Of a stretch of DNA of 33,330 nucleotides, positions 16,132-24,892 are shown in pieces (the first letter of the stretch is position 1; each line of letters begins with the position of its first letter). The stretch lies in the NCBI RefSeq assembly GCF_000272105.2, contig NZ_AJZD02000151.1:1-33330 (forward strand), given 5' to 3'. This DNA comes from Vibrio splendidus 12E03. GTDB taxonomy: Bacteria; Pseudomonadota; Gammaproteobacteria; Enterobacterales; Vibrionaceae. A program made the translations under genes and the position numbers. Under the pieces are notes generated by a model that did no database searches, was not told the DNA's origin, and saw only the letters and a program-made list of their open reading frames with translations.

Positions 16132-18039
16132 ATGAAGAAGATAAAAACAGTAGACTTAGATATCCCAGACGATATGGTGTCTGGTTGGCAAAATATTGTC
16201 GACCTCTTGGCTCAAATCACTCAAGTGCCCGCCGCACTTATCATGCGTGTTCACGCCAATTATATTGAAGTATTCTCGACCAGCCGAAATGAAAATAACC
16301 CTTACAACAAAGGTGATTCTGAAACCCTAGGCAATGGGCTTTACTGTGAGACGGTGATGGATTCCCAGCAGCAACTTGTGGTACCCAATGCGCTTGCCGA
16401 TGTTGATTGGGAAAACAACCCCGACACGAAGCTTGGCTTAATCTCTTATTGTGGCATTCCGCTGCTTTGGCCGAATGGTGAATTATTTGGCACTATCTGC
16501 ATTTTAGACTCGAAAGAAAACCACTACACACCCACCTATGTCAAGCTTTTACAGAGCTTTCGCACCTCGATAGAGTCTCAGCTTAAAACTCTGTTTCAGC
16601 ATGCTAAGCTCACTCAAATGAATAGAGACTTAAAAAACCGTGTTTACACTCGGACTAAAGATCTTGCGAGTCTTAATTATTCATTAAATCAAGAGATTGA
16701 TAAGCGAAAAGCTGCAGAACAAAAGATCAATTTCCAAAAGAATCACGATCTCGGTACCGGCTTTTTAAACCGAAACGCATTTGAATCTCGCTTAAACCAC
16801 AAGCTACTGTCACAGAGAAGGCTGACAGACAGCTCATTTGCAGTCGTTCATATTGGTTTTACCAACGGTAGACGCATACAAGCACGATATGGCTATAACG
16901 CGTTAGACCAAGTGCTTGTTGAATACCGAAAACGCATCGACAGTATGTCTGATATCGATGTATTAACTGCACGCCCTACTTCGGTCGATCTCGTATTGGC
17001 ATTTAGCGTTAAAGATTTACACCATCGACTTGAAGAACTTTGCCAGACGCTCGTTAAAGTTGGTCATTCAGAATTCGACATCGAAAGTGACAAAGTGCAT
17101 TTGCACGCGTTTATTGGGATTGCAATTACGAACGACGAAGATGACGCGGAAAGCATTCTGCAGAAATCTTCTGAAGCGATGTTAGCCTGCAAAGATTCAG
17201 GACAAAAGTTCGCTTACTACTCTCAATCCCATACCGAAGAACAAACTCACATTAATAAGATCGAAGGCTATTTGCTTCAAGCCGTTCGTAATGATGACCT
17301 TATGCTCTACTTTCAACCCAAAGTTAGCCCGTTGACGCATCGCTGGGTCGGTGCTGAAGCTTTGCTTCGTTGGCGACATCCTGTTTTGGGTGATATCTCT
17401 AACGAAACCCTGATCCACATGGCTGAACAAAACGGTTTGATTTTCGAAGTGGGCAGCTTTGTTTTACGCAATGCGATTGAAAAAGCCAAAGAGTGGTCCG
17501 AATACGTTGAAGATTTCAAGATGGCTGTGAATGTGTCTGCAATTCAACTCAAGAACGTACACTTTGCGGAACAAGTGGTTCACCTACTCGAAACCTATCA
17601 TTTAGAGCCTCGTTTCTTAGAACTTGAAGTTACGGAGAGTGGACTGATAGCAGATGAAGTGGTTGCCAAGAATACCTTGGGGTCTTTGCACGATATTGGC
17701 GTTACATTGTCACTAGATGACTTCGGTACGGGCTACGCCTCCTTCAGTTATCTGAAGAAGTTCCCATTCGACACCATTAAGATTGATAAGAGCTTTATCG
17801 ACCAAATGCTCAACTCACACGAAGACTCGGAAATTGTTCGTTCTATTGTCCAAATTGCCAAAAAGCTCGACTTAAAAGTGACGATTGAAGGCATAGAAAC
17901 GGAGGTTCAGGAGCAATTTATTATTAATGAAGGCTGCGATGTGGGCCAAGGTTACCTTTACGGAAGACCAATGCCGAGCCAAGAATTCGAACACAGCTTA
18001 ATCAATCAAAACTATTTGGGGACAACTCGTTACGCTTAA
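16132..18039 (+). CDS. Cyclic-di-GMP phosphodiesterase (GAF / degenerate GGDEF / EAL)
   Basis: This is a 635-residue cytoplasmic protein that should hydrolyse c-di-GMP. The ATG at 16132 is preferred over an in-frame TTG at 16117, because GGAG stands six bases before it. Order: GAF-like sensor at about 15-155 (with GLYCETV, SYCGIPLLWPNGELFGTICILD), coiled coil at about 160-205, a GGDEF fold at about 204-365 whose active motif is lost (RPTSVDLVLAF at 281-291), and EAL at about 372-620. EAL catalytic elements are intact: EALLRW (409-414), NVS (467-469), ELEVTES (497-503), DDFGTGYAS (529-537), IKIDKSF, EGIETE (586-591) and QGYLYGRPMP. There is no membrane segment. The degenerate GGDEF half may bind GTP and tune the EAL half, as in other such tandems. 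A short AACACA-gga-TGTGTT inverted repeat at 16086-16100 could be an operator. Confidence 0.92.
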   Translation: MKKIKTVDLDIPDDMVSGWQNIVDLLAQITQVPAALIMRVHANYIEVFSTSRNENNPYNKGDSETLGNGLYCETVMDSQQQLVVPNALADVDWENNPDTKLGLISYCGIPLLWPNGELFGTICILDSKENHYTPTYVKLLQSFRTSIESQLKTLFQHAKLTQMNRDLKNRVYTRTKDLASLNYSLNQEIDKRKAAEQKINFQKNHDLGTGFLNRNAFESRLNHKLLSQRRLTDSSFAVVHIGFTNGRRIQARYGYNALDQVLVEYRKRIDSMSDIDVLTARPTSVDLVLAFSVKDLHHRLEELCQTLVKVGHSEFDIESDKVHLHAFIGIAITNDEDDAESILQKSSEAMLACKDSGQKFAYYSQSHTEEQTHINKIEGYLLQAVRNDDLMLYFQPKVSPLTHRWVGAEALLRWRHPVLGDISNETLIHMAEQNGLIFEVGSFVLRNAIEKAKEWSEYVEDFKMAVNVSAIQLKNVHFAEQVVHLLETYHLEPRFLELEVTESGLIADEVVAKNTLGSLHDIGVTLSLDDFGTGYASFSYLKKFPFDTIKIDKSFIDQMLNSHEDSEIVRSIVQIAKKLDLKVTIEGIETEVQEQFIINEGCDVGQGYLYGRPMPSQEFEHSLINQNYLGTTRYA

Positions 18040-18090
18040 AGCGAAAAAGAGCAGTTAGTTTTGGATTTAGGCCTACTTTCTCTTTACTCT

Positions 18091-18129
18091 AAAGGTGGTG
18101 ATTTTTATAATCGCCGCCTTTCTGTTTTT
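18091..18129 (+). terminator. Intrinsic terminator after the EAL gene
   Basis: A 13-bp stem (18091-18103 with 18109-18121, two G-U pairs) around a five-base loop is followed by ctgttttta. It lies 52 bases past the phosphodiesterase stop and just ahead of the ABC-class ATPase gene, so it separates the two units. Confidence 0.75.
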
Positions 18130-18159
18130 ATCTTTCCCCTTATATAGGCATTCCTCGTT

Positions 18160-19815
18160 ATGGATCAGTTGACTGCAAAGCTTAAAAAGCTCGAAAAACA
18201 AAACTACCGTGCATATCAACAAATTAAAGGTCAATACGACTTTGCTGATTTTGAATTACACATCGACCACATCCAAGGTGACCCATACGCGTCAGCTTCT
18301 CGTTTTCGTGCAACGCGCGCGTGGTCTTTGACCGGGTTAGATTGGCTTAAAGAAAAATCTTACGAATACCAAGTAGCCGCTCGTGACTTTATCGCACGTA
18401 GCTTCTCTGAGTTCGCGAAACAAGAGTCGACCGTTTCTATCGCGCTGACGGGTCAAACCGTATTAGACAACACAGCTGTTGTATTCACAGACCACGGAAT
18501 CGAAATTCGTTTCCGTATTAATTTACCAGCTGATGGTCGTAGCATTCTTGCTAAGAAAGCGAACAACATCATCACTTTCTACTTACCGAAGTTTATTCGT
18601 CGCGCGACGCTTGAGCGTGAATTGAATATCGATGCAATGATCAAACATTGTGAAACGATTGAAGACCAAGAAGCGCTGCGCGCTCAATTGGATGAAAACA
18701 ACCTAGCGGCATTCGTTGCAAACGGCAGTGTGTTACCTCGTATCGCGGGTAACTGCGACCTGCCAATGAAAGACGCGGTACCTTTCGCGGCTCCAGAATC
18801 ATTGAGTGTTACGTTAAATACTCCAAACCAAGGTGACGTGACTGGCTTAGGCATTCCAAAAGGCATTACGCTGATCGTTGGTGGTGGTTTCCATGGTAAA
18901 TCGACACTGTTGAACGCTGTTGAACGTTCTATCTACAACCATATTCCTGGTGACGGTCGCGAAGGCATTGTAACTGCGATTGATACGATGAAGATCCGCG
19001 CTGAAGATGGTCGATGTGTGCACAGCTTGAACCTGTCAAACTACATCAACCATTTACCAATGCAGAAAGACACGTCTGATTTCAGCACACAAGATGCGTC
19101 AGGCTCTACGTCTCAAGCGGCTTGGTTACAAGAATCGATTGAAGCCGGCGTTCAAACTCTACTTATTGATGAAGATACGTCAGCGACTAACTTCATGATT
19201 CGTGACGAGCGTATGCAAGCACTAGTGTCAAAAGGCGATGAGCCAATCACACCACTTGTTGACCGCATTGGTCAACTTCGTGAAGAGATGGACATCTCTA
19301 CCATTGTTGTAATGGGCGGTTCTGGTGATTACCTAGATGTAGCGAACACTGTGATTCAAATGCACGACTACCAAGCGGTAGATGTGACAGAAAAAGCAAA
19401 AGACGTGATTGCTCAGCACCCTACTCAGCGTACTAACGAATGTGAAACTGCTTTAGAAACGTTTGTACCACGTTCATTGAACCGTGCTTCACTCATGAAC
19501 ATTCTGACTGACGGTAAGTTCCGTGTTAACGCGAAAGGCAAAGAGTCACTGCGTTTTGGTAAAGAGTTCGCAGACCTTTCTGCGCTTGAGCAGTTAGAAT
19601 CACCGTCTGAAGTGAACGCGATCGGTTGGGCTTGGTTCCAATTCGCGCAAACTCCAGGTTGGTCAAGCAACCCTGCGAAAGAGTTCAACGCTATTTTAGA
19701 AAACGAATGGCACGCTAATATGCCTAACTACGGTGACCTAGCGAAGCCAAGAACATTAGATGTGATGGCTGCTCTGAACCGTATGCGTAAATCTCAGTTC
19801 AAGCCTTCGAACTGA
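18160..19815 (+). CDS. Predicted ATPase of the ABC class (COG3044-type), role unknown
   Basis: This is a 551-residue soluble protein. The ATP-binding half carries Walker A GGGFHGKST (241-249), a Walker B-like LLIDEDTSATNF (334-345) with the catalytic-looking Glu338, and a serine/glycine-rich stretch (DASGSTSQAAWLQES, about 312-326) in the place of the ABC signature. The N-terminal region (1-230) is charged and mixed alpha/beta, without membrane segments. There is no permease, so this is not a transporter. The profile fits the COG3044 / ABC-ATPase family, whose cellular role is not established to my knowledge. Members have been discussed near nucleic-acid maintenance, which is unproven here. 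Flanking terminators on both sides suggest a single-gene unit. The ribosome site is weak. Confidence 0.82.
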   Translation: MDQLTAKLKKLEKQNYRAYQQIKGQYDFADFELHIDHIQGDPYASASRFRATRAWSLTGLDWLKEKSYEYQVAARDFIARSFSEFAKQESTVSIALTGQTVLDNTAVVFTDHGIEIRFRINLPADGRSILAKKANNIITFYLPKFIRRATLERELNIDAMIKHCETIEDQEALRAQLDENNLAAFVANGSVLPRIAGNCDLPMKDAVPFAAPESLSVTLNTPNQGDVTGLGIPKGITLIVGGGFHGKSTLLNAVERSIYNHIPGDGREGIVTAIDTMKIRAEDGRCVHSLNLSNYINHLPMQKDTSDFSTQDASGSTSQAAWLQESIEAGVQTLLIDEDTSATNFMIRDERMQALVSKGDEPITPLVDRIGQLREEMDISTIVVMGGSGDYLDVANTVIQMHDYQAVDVTEKAKDVIAQHPTQRTNECETALETFVPRSLNRASLMNILTDGKFRVNAKGKESLRFGKEFADLSALEQLESPSEVNAIGWAWFQFAQTPGWSSNPAKEFNAILENEWHANMPNYGDLAKPRTLDVMAALNRMRKSQFKPSN

Positions 19816-19915
19816 TTTCGTTAAATATCGGATTTATTGTGCTTCTAGGCTTTTGAAGTTCTAAGCTTTTAGTTTACTAAAGCTTCTAAGCCACTAAATA
19901 AGCAAATTAACCTTC

Positions 19916-19949
19916 TACGGCTCTCATTCTGAGGGCCGTAAATTTATCT
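19916..19949 (+). terminator. Probable terminator after the ABC-class ATPase gene
   Basis: TACGGCTCTC (19916-19925) pairs with GAGGGCCGTA (19931-19940), with one wobble and a five-base loop, followed by aatttatctg. The U-tract is weak. Another imperfect stem lies just upstream (19863-19885), so the 3' end of this transcript is structured. Confidence 0.5.
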
Positions 19950-19971
19950 GACCTCTATTTATCTGACCTCT
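19942..19971. repeat. Two tandem 15-bp repeats
   Basis: ATTTATCTGACCTCT occurs twice in immediate succession at 19942-19956 and 19957-19971. The first copy overlaps the tail of the preceding hairpin. The remainder of 19816-20191 shows no ORF and no clear regulatory motif beyond space for a promoter for the PBP2 gene. Confidence 0.8.
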
Positions 19972-20191
19972 AGTACTCTCAAAACTCTTCAACTCTAGAA
20001 ATTCACAAAACCAATCTTTACATCAATTACTTATCAACTTTTCTAATGAGAAAATTAAAGGCGTTGTTTACCGCCATCTAATGCTGTCGTTCCCTAAAAT
20101 CATGACACAGCTTTTACAAAACCCTAGTGATATTCAGATAAAGTCCCGAGTCGACAAGTGTAACCAAATGTAACAAACCCTTGAGGCTTCA

Positions 20192-22090
20192 ATGAATCAT
20201 AAACGCGTTAAGATGCGTGACCATAAAATCGAAGTGAACCTATTCAAAAACCGCGTAATCGTCGCATTTTGTGGGATCTTGATGTTCACTCTTGTCTTAG
20301 TCGGCAACCTATACCGACTTCAAGTTGAAAATTTTAAAAGCTATCAAACTCGTGCCGATGGTAACAGGATCAAAGTGTTGCCTATCGCCCCTACTCGTGG
20401 GCTGATTTACGACCGCAACGGCGTATTGCTTGCAGAGAACAAACTTGTCTTTGATCTGACTATGATTCCAGAGCAAACCGATGATGTCGATGCAATGCTC
20501 GCCAAGCTAGACAAATACGTCCCACGTGATGCCGAGCAGATCGCTCGTTTCAAAAAACGTTATCACAACACCCGCCGTTTTAAATCAGTGACCATTCTAG
20601 AGAACTTAACGGAAGAAGAGATTGCGAAGTTCTCTGTTCATCAGTACCAGTTCCCCGGGTTATCTATCGATACCAGCTTAAAGCGTTTTTACCCGAATGG
20701 TGAGGTTCTTACCCACGTTCTTGGTTACGTGGCGCATATCAACGATAGCGATCTAAGAAAACTTGAAGAACAAGGGATAGATGCGAATTATCAAGCTACA
20801 ACAATTATAGGTAAACTCGGCGTTGAGCGTTATTACGAAGATATCCTACATGGAACCAAGGGCTATCAGGAAGTAGAAGTAAATAGCCGCGGACGAGTTG
20901 TTCGAACGATTGAATACGTGCCGCCAGTAGCCGGCAAAGATATCGTGCTAAATATCGACCTTGAACTGCAAAAATACGTTTTTGAGCAACTTGACCATAG
21001 AACTGGCAGCGCAGTTATTCTCGATCCGAAAGACAACAGCGTGTTGGCAATGGCATCAAGCCCGAGTTACGACCCTAACCTATTTGTCGACGGTATTTCG
21101 AGTAAGAACTATCAACGCTTATTGAATGACCCTGCTCACCCGTTGGTTAACCGCACCACTTTAGGTGTTTATCCTCCCGCTTCAACCGTTAAACCATTTA
21201 TGGCTGTGGCAGGACTGCAAGAACATGTCATCTCTGAAGATACCATTCGTAACGACCACGGTGTTTGGAGAATTCCTGGCTCTAAACGAAACTCTAAATC
21301 ATGGCGTGACTGGAAACGTTGGGGGCACGGACCTGTCGATGTCACTCAAGCCATTGAAGAGTCGGTAGATTCATTCTTCTATCAAACCGCTTTCGATTTG
21401 GGTATTGACCGAATTTCAAGTTGGATGAACCGATTTGGATTTGGTGAACCGACAGGCATTGATATCTATGAAGAAAGTACCGCCAACATGCCGACTCGAG
21501 AATGGAAGATGATGCGTTATCGCACCCCTTGGTATCAGGGTGACACAGTACCGATTGGTATTGGCCAAGGTTATTGGACTTCGACACCGATGCAACTTGC
21601 TAAAGCAACTTCAGTATTGGTTAATCATGGTAAGGTGATGCCACCGCATATCTTACGAGCTACCTTAGACCACGGTGAAGATTTCAGTACCCAAAAACTT
21701 GTCGAACCGGAGCCAATGCCCTCAATCACTGAAGTACCGGATAGAATTTGGGATGTGCCCATCAACGCGATGCGACTCGTGAACCACGGAAGTCGAGGCA
21801 GCGGCAGACGTGCATTTAAGGGAACTAAATACACGAGCGGCGGTAAATCAGGAACTGCACAAGTGTTTGATCTTGCGAAAGATCAGGTCTACAACTCGAA
21901 GAAACTCGCTAGGCATCTACTTGACCACGCGCTTTACACAGCTTTCGCACCTTATGAACACCCTGAATATGTCGCGACTGTGGTCATTGAACACGGTAAC
22001 GGCGGCTCGAAAGTCGGCGCACCTTATATCCGTAAAGTACTCGACTATGCCTTTGAGCATAAAAGTGGTGAGAGTAAAGATCACTCCTAG
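20192..22090 (+). CDS. Penicillin-binding protein 2 (class B transpeptidase, MrdA-like paralogue)
   Basis: This is a 632-residue inner-membrane peptidoglycan transpeptidase, the same length as E. coli PBP2 (633). A short cytoplasmic tail precedes one membrane anchor (about 22-41). The class B dimerisation region contains PTRGLIYDRNG (67-77). The penicillin-binding motifs are STVK with nucleophile Ser331, SVD (391-393) and KSGT (552-555). GAGG stands six bases before the ATG. PBP2 works with RodA in the elongasome, but no rodA, rlpA or dacA adjoins it here, and a perfect terminator follows. It is therefore either a relocated main PBP2 or, more likely, a second PBP2-type paralogue; vibrios can carry one on chromosome 2. 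I leave the symbol blank for that reason. A pocket difference affecting beta-lactam affinity cannot be judged by eye. Confidence 0.9.
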   Translation: MNHKRVKMRDHKIEVNLFKNRVIVAFCGILMFTLVLVGNLYRLQVENFKSYQTRADGNRIKVLPIAPTRGLIYDRNGVLLAENKLVFDLTMIPEQTDDVDAMLAKLDKYVPRDAEQIARFKKRYHNTRRFKSVTILENLTEEEIAKFSVHQYQFPGLSIDTSLKRFYPNGEVLTHVLGYVAHINDSDLRKLEEQGIDANYQATTIIGKLGVERYYEDILHGTKGYQEVEVNSRGRVVRTIEYVPPVAGKDIVLNIDLELQKYVFEQLDHRTGSAVILDPKDNSVLAMASSPSYDPNLFVDGISSKNYQRLLNDPAHPLVNRTTLGVYPPASTVKPFMAVAGLQEHVISEDTIRNDHGVWRIPGSKRNSKSWRDWKRWGHGPVDVTQAIEESVDSFFYQTAFDLGIDRISSWMNRFGFGEPTGIDIYEESTANMPTREWKMMRYRTPWYQGDTVPIGIGQGYWTSTPMQLAKATSVLVNHGKVMPPHILRATLDHGEDFSTQKLVEPEPMPSITEVPDRIWDVPINAMRLVNHGSRGSGRRAFKGTKYTSGGKSGTAQVFDLAKDQVYNSKKLARHLLDHALYTAFAPYEHPEYVATVVIEHGNGGSKVGAPYIRKVLDYAFEHKSGESKDHS

Positions 22091-22153
22091 CACCAACAAC
22101 TTAAGTCGCTACAACACATAACGTAGTTACCCAAAACATAACGTAATGACGAC

Positions 22154-22196
22154 AAAGCCCCACTTGTGTCACTCACAATGTGGGGCTTTCTGTTTT
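22154..22196 (+). terminator. Strong intrinsic terminator after PBP2
   Basis: AAAGCCCCAC (22154-22163) pairs with GTGGGGCTTT (22180-22189). Inside, TTGTG (22164-22168) pairs with CACAA (22174-22178), giving a 15-bp stem with one bulge, followed by ctgtttt. It can serve both PBP2 and, from the other side, the DnaJ-related gene ending at 22236. Confidence 0.88.
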
Positions 22197-22235
22197 AGGG
22201 TTCTAAGCAATTAGACAGCTAAAAATGCCTGTCGA

Positions 22236-22856
22236 TTATGAGCTTCTTAATACATGCCATGCTTCACAGAGCGTCTGAAATTTTGCGGTGTTGCCTTCGT
22301 CTCTGTCTGGATGCCATCTCAACGCCAGTTGTCGCCAACGTTTTCTAATCTCATGGTGAGTGGCGTCTATGGGTAGCTCAAATAAGTTCAACGCTCGGCT
22401 TCGATCCATATAGAGCTCATCACCACCAACAAACTTCCGGTACCGAGTCCAAAATTCGTTCAACAGTCTTTTAACTTCACCTTCATCCGCTTCATAGTTA
22501 ACCCAATTAATATAGTAGTCTCGAAGTGGATCTTGACGATCGATGTTGTGGTTGCTTCCGTGATAACGACCGTTCATCAATTCAATGTCCATCGCTTGGA
22601 CTTGGAGCCAACCATCTGGGTGTAAGGTTTCTTGAAGCTGATAAAGCGCATTCATGATAAGGAAGTTCTTTTTAAACAACTCTTTCTCAGGCACAGCATC
22701 CAACACTGGCACAAACCCAAGGTCGTTCAGATGAGCTGCCAATGTGTGTACTTTCCATCCGTTTGGCTTTTGCTTAAGCACTTCCATTATCGGCCAAAGC
22801 AATGGGTTTTCCATATGGCAATGAAAGTTTGCTCTCACATCTTGATGATTCGACAT
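22236..22856 (-). CDS. DnaJ-related protein with C-terminal J domain
   Basis: This is a 206-residue cytoplasmic protein. The N-terminal two thirds match the DNAJ-related family region (NPLLWPIMEVLKQKPNGWKVHTLAAHLNDLGFVP, then KKNFLIMNALYQLQ). The last 50 residues are a J domain with the DnaK-activating HPD motif at 182-184 (LRWHPDRDEGN). The J domain is at the C-terminus and there is no G/F region or zinc finger, so this is a specialised type III co-chaperone that probably delivers particular clients to DnaK. Clients are unknown. Ribosome sites are poor at both Met1 and Met15, so the start may be 22814 rather than 22856. Confidence 0.85.
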   Translation of the reverse strand: MSNHQDVRANFHCHMENPLLWPIMEVLKQKPNGWKVHTLAAHLNDLGFVPVLDAVPEKELFKKNFLIMNALYQLQETLHPDGWLQVQAMDIELMNGRYHGSNHNIDRQDPLRDYYINWVNYEADEGEVKRLLNEFWTRYRKFVGGDELYMDRSRALNLFELPIDATHHEIRKRWRQLALRWHPDRDEGNTAKFQTLCEAWHVLRSS

Positions 22857-22881
22857 AGTTGACTCAGTTAGCTTTTCTGAA

Positions 22882-23034
22882 TTAATGGATTTCTAGAACA
22901 GTGGAGAATATAAGTAACCTATTTCGCATCCGTTGCGTATCTTCTTTAATTGAAAGCGATTTTCTACGATTTGTCGAGCTTAAGGACAAACAACTTTCTA
23001 ACGCTTGGCTTAAATCGTCAAAACTGAGTACCAT
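22882..23034 (-). CDS. Possible 50-residue ORF upstream of the DnaJ-related gene
   Basis: The minus frame reads from ATG 23034 to TAA 22884-22882 (MVLSFDDLSQALESCLSLSS...). It could extend upstream to a TTG at 23088 inside the T-run of a terminator. It stops 25 bp before the DnaJ-related gene on the same strand. No ribosome site is visible, and an equally long frame runs on the other strand (22901-23110), so it may be chance. I list it only because it otherwise leaves about 230 bases between terminator and gene unexplained. Confidence 0.2.
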   Translation of the reverse strand: MVLSFDDLSQALESCLSLSSTNRRKSLSIKEDTQRMRNRLLIFSTVLEIH

Positions 23035-23086
23035 TTCGTTAAATGCAACCGTTAGTAATAAAGCCGCTCTTTTTTGGTCCGGATAC

Positions 23087-23115
23087 AAAAAAGGTCAGCG
23101 ATTTAGCTGACCTTT
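23087..23115 (-). terminator. Intrinsic terminator after the 2OG oxygenase gene
   Basis: GGTCAGC (23093-23099) and GCTGACC (23106-23112) form a perfect stem with a six-base loop. On the minus strand it is followed by T6, 40 bases past the stop of the oxygenase gene. Confidence 0.88.
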
Positions 23116-23154
23116 CACATCTATCCCAATTTTAGGGACGAAGCATTGAACTTA

Positions 23155-23994
23155 CTAGATAACGCCAAGCTCTCTTAGACGTTCCATTAGGTATTCGTTT
23201 GCTGTGTATTTTTCAGACAGCACTACTTCTGGTTTCGGGTGAAGGAATAGAGGCAAAGAGATACGAGACTTCTCTTGGCGTTCACCTGATGGGTTGATTA
23301 CACGGTGAGTTGTCGATGGGAAGTAACCACCTGACGCTTCTTGAAGCATGTCACCGATGTTGATGATCATGTTACCGAAGTCACATGGAACATCTAACCA
23401 CTCGTTATTTTGCGCTTTAACTTGAAGGCCCGGTTCGTTTGCAGCAGGAAGAACTGTCAGTAAGTTGATGTCTTCGTGTGCCGCAGCGCGGATTGCACCT
23501 GGCTCTTCATCACCTTGCATTGGTGGGTAGTGAAGCACACGAAGCAGAGTCTGTTCACTGCCGTTGATCATTTCTGATAACGCAATAGAGAATTTCTCTT
23601 GTACTTCTTTAGGAGCATGAGCTTCAACCCAACCTAGCAGCTCTTGAGCAAAAGCATTCGCACGTTGGTAGTAATCTAGAATCTGTTCTTTCAGCTGCTC
23701 AGGAATTTGGCCCCAAGGGTATACGTGAAAGTACTCTTTGATGTCTTTTACAGTGTGGCCCTTAGCAACTTCAGACACTGAAGGTGGAAAATATCCATCT
23801 TGTGTTTCAACATTAAAGTGGAAGTTCTCTTTTTCTTCAGAGATGAAGAATTGGTACCAGTTTTCGTAAATTGATTCAACAAGCTCTTTCGGGATTGGGT
23901 GGTTCTTAAGCACACCAAAACCACTTTCACGTAGAGAGCGAACAAATTGTTCTGCTGCGTCGTCAGCAAGGTAATCGACAGTTTCCAGTTTCAT
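23155..23994 (-). CDS. 2-oxoglutarate/Fe(II)-dependent oxygenase, isopenicillin N synthase-like
   Basis: This is a 279-residue cytoplasmic non-haem iron oxygenase. The facial triad is present: His173 and Asp175 in AAHEDINLLT, and His230 in STTHRVINP. RISLPLF (Arg244, Ser246) follows and anchors the 2-oxoglutarate carboxylate. GFGVLKNHPIP near the start and GGYFPSTTHRV are typical of the IPNS/gibberellin-oxidase fold class. Bacterial members of this group have varied, mostly unknown substrates. There is no antibiotic-biosynthesis gene nearby, so the label describes fold rather than reaction. The ribosome site is only moderate (AGAAAG). It forms a single-gene unit with its own terminator. Confidence 0.88.
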   Translation of the reverse strand: MKLETVDYLADDAAEQFVRSLRESGFGVLKNHPIPKELVESIYENWYQFFISEEKENFHFNVETQDGYFPPSVSEVAKGHTVKDIKEYFHVYPWGQIPEQLKEQILDYYQRANAFAQELLGWVEAHAPKEVQEKFSIALSEMINGSEQTLLRVLHYPPMQGDEEPGAIRAAAHEDINLLTVLPAANEPGLQVKAQNNEWLDVPCDFGNMIINIGDMLQEASGGYFPSTTHRVINPSGERQEKSRISLPLFLHPKPEVVLSEKYTANEYLMERLRELGVI

Positions 23995-24195
23995 GACTTT
24001 CTTTCTTGTTATGTAGTAATAAGGCGATTTTAAGGATCGCTTTGTTGTAAATCAAACTTTTGTGAAACTCTAGCAACCGTTTGTCTAGATACTGGGCGAC
24101 AACGCTACTTTTCAACAAATCTGGTAATTAAAGCTCAATTGAACGCTGTTCATTATTGTGTAAAACTAATAAAAACTTCGACGAGAGATCTTGAT

Positions 24196-24804
24196 ATGAC
24201 AATCACGCCACTTGCTCAAAATCGACCATTACTGTCATTGACGACGCTGTATCTGATTGTGTTTCTATTTTCAGCGTTTGCTCCATCTTCAAGATCGGTA
24301 TGGATTGCCGAAATTGTCCCAGCGCTTGCGATATTGGTGGGAATATGGTGGTTATCAACAAAGCTCACCTTCACTAAGACAGCCTACGTTTTGATGTTTA
24401 TCTGGCTGATTTTGCATACGATAGGCGCGAAATATACCTTCGCAGAAGTGCCATTTGATTGGTTCAACAACATGATAGGTTCTGAACGGAATAACTTTGA
24501 CCGTGTCGCGCATTTCTCTATTGGCCTTTATGCTTACCCACTCGCTGAGTACTTGATTCGTAAAAAACTGGCTCAACCGGTGCTGGCATGTTTCTTTGCG
24601 CTATTTGCGATTATGAGTGTTGCTGCAGGTTATGAAATTATCGAGTGGTGGTACGCGGAGATCGCAGGTGGTGATGAAGGTATCGCATTCCTTGGTTCAC
24701 AAGGCGATATTTGGGACGCACAGAAAGATATGCTGTGTGATACCACAGGCGCAATTGTCTCACTATTACTTCTTAAGCTTCAAGGGCGTGTCAAAGCTTA
24801 CTAA
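24196..24804 (+). CDS. YjdF-like integral membrane protein (DUF2238)
   Basis: This is a 202-residue inner-membrane protein from ATG 24196. The open frame extends to a TTG at 24139, but the conserved N-terminus and a GAGAGA-type ribosome site favour 24196. About six hydrophobic segments are visible. Conserved family blocks are RNNFDRVAHFSIGLYAYPLAEY in the middle and GYEIIEWW followed by GSQGDIWDAQKDMLCDTTGA near the end. These Asp, Arg, His and Glu residues next to membrane segments suggest metal or phosphate chemistry, but no activity is known to me. E. coli YjdF is of similar size. It faces the zinc-ribbon gene, with a strong terminator between. Confidence 0.85.
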   Translation: MTITPLAQNRPLLSLTTLYLIVFLFSAFAPSSRSVWIAEIVPALAILVGIWWLSTKLTFTKTAYVLMFIWLILHTIGAKYTFAEVPFDWFNNMIGSERNNFDRVAHFSIGLYAYPLAEYLIRKKLAQPVLACFFALFAIMSVAAGYEIIEWWYAEIAGGDEGIAFLGSQGDIWDAQKDMLCDTTGAIVSLLLLKLQGRVKAY

Positions 24805-24841
24805 GCTCAATTATTTACTCTGAGTATCAAAAGCAACGTTG

Positions 24842-24880
24842 AAATGCCACACACAAACCGTGCTGTGGCATTTTTTGTTT
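24842..24880 (+). terminator. Intrinsic terminator after the DUF2238 gene
   Basis: AAATGCCACA (24842-24851) pairs perfectly with TGTGGCATTT (24864-24873), and the T-run continues to 24876. It ends the + strand gene. From the other side it may also end the sgrR-eamA-zinc ribbon unit, but with only three Ts. Confidence 0.9.
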
Positions 24881-24892
24881 CACTATGACGGG

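Noticed and set aside
22116..22145. Direct repeat ACATAACGTA twice, 20 bp apart, after the PBP2 stop
   Set aside because: Short, only two copies, in untranslated DNA just ahead of a terminator. It shows no sign of a CRISPR array or iteron.
22901..23110. 69-codon + strand frame with GTG start
   Set aside because: It has no ribosome site and reads through a strong terminator stem. The overlapping minus-strand frame has equal length, so chance is the simplest explanation.
24028..24053. Imperfect GCGAT stem upstream of the 2OG oxygenase gene
   Set aside because: Mismatched stem without a U-tract in the leader direction. No riboswitch-like architecture could be drawn.
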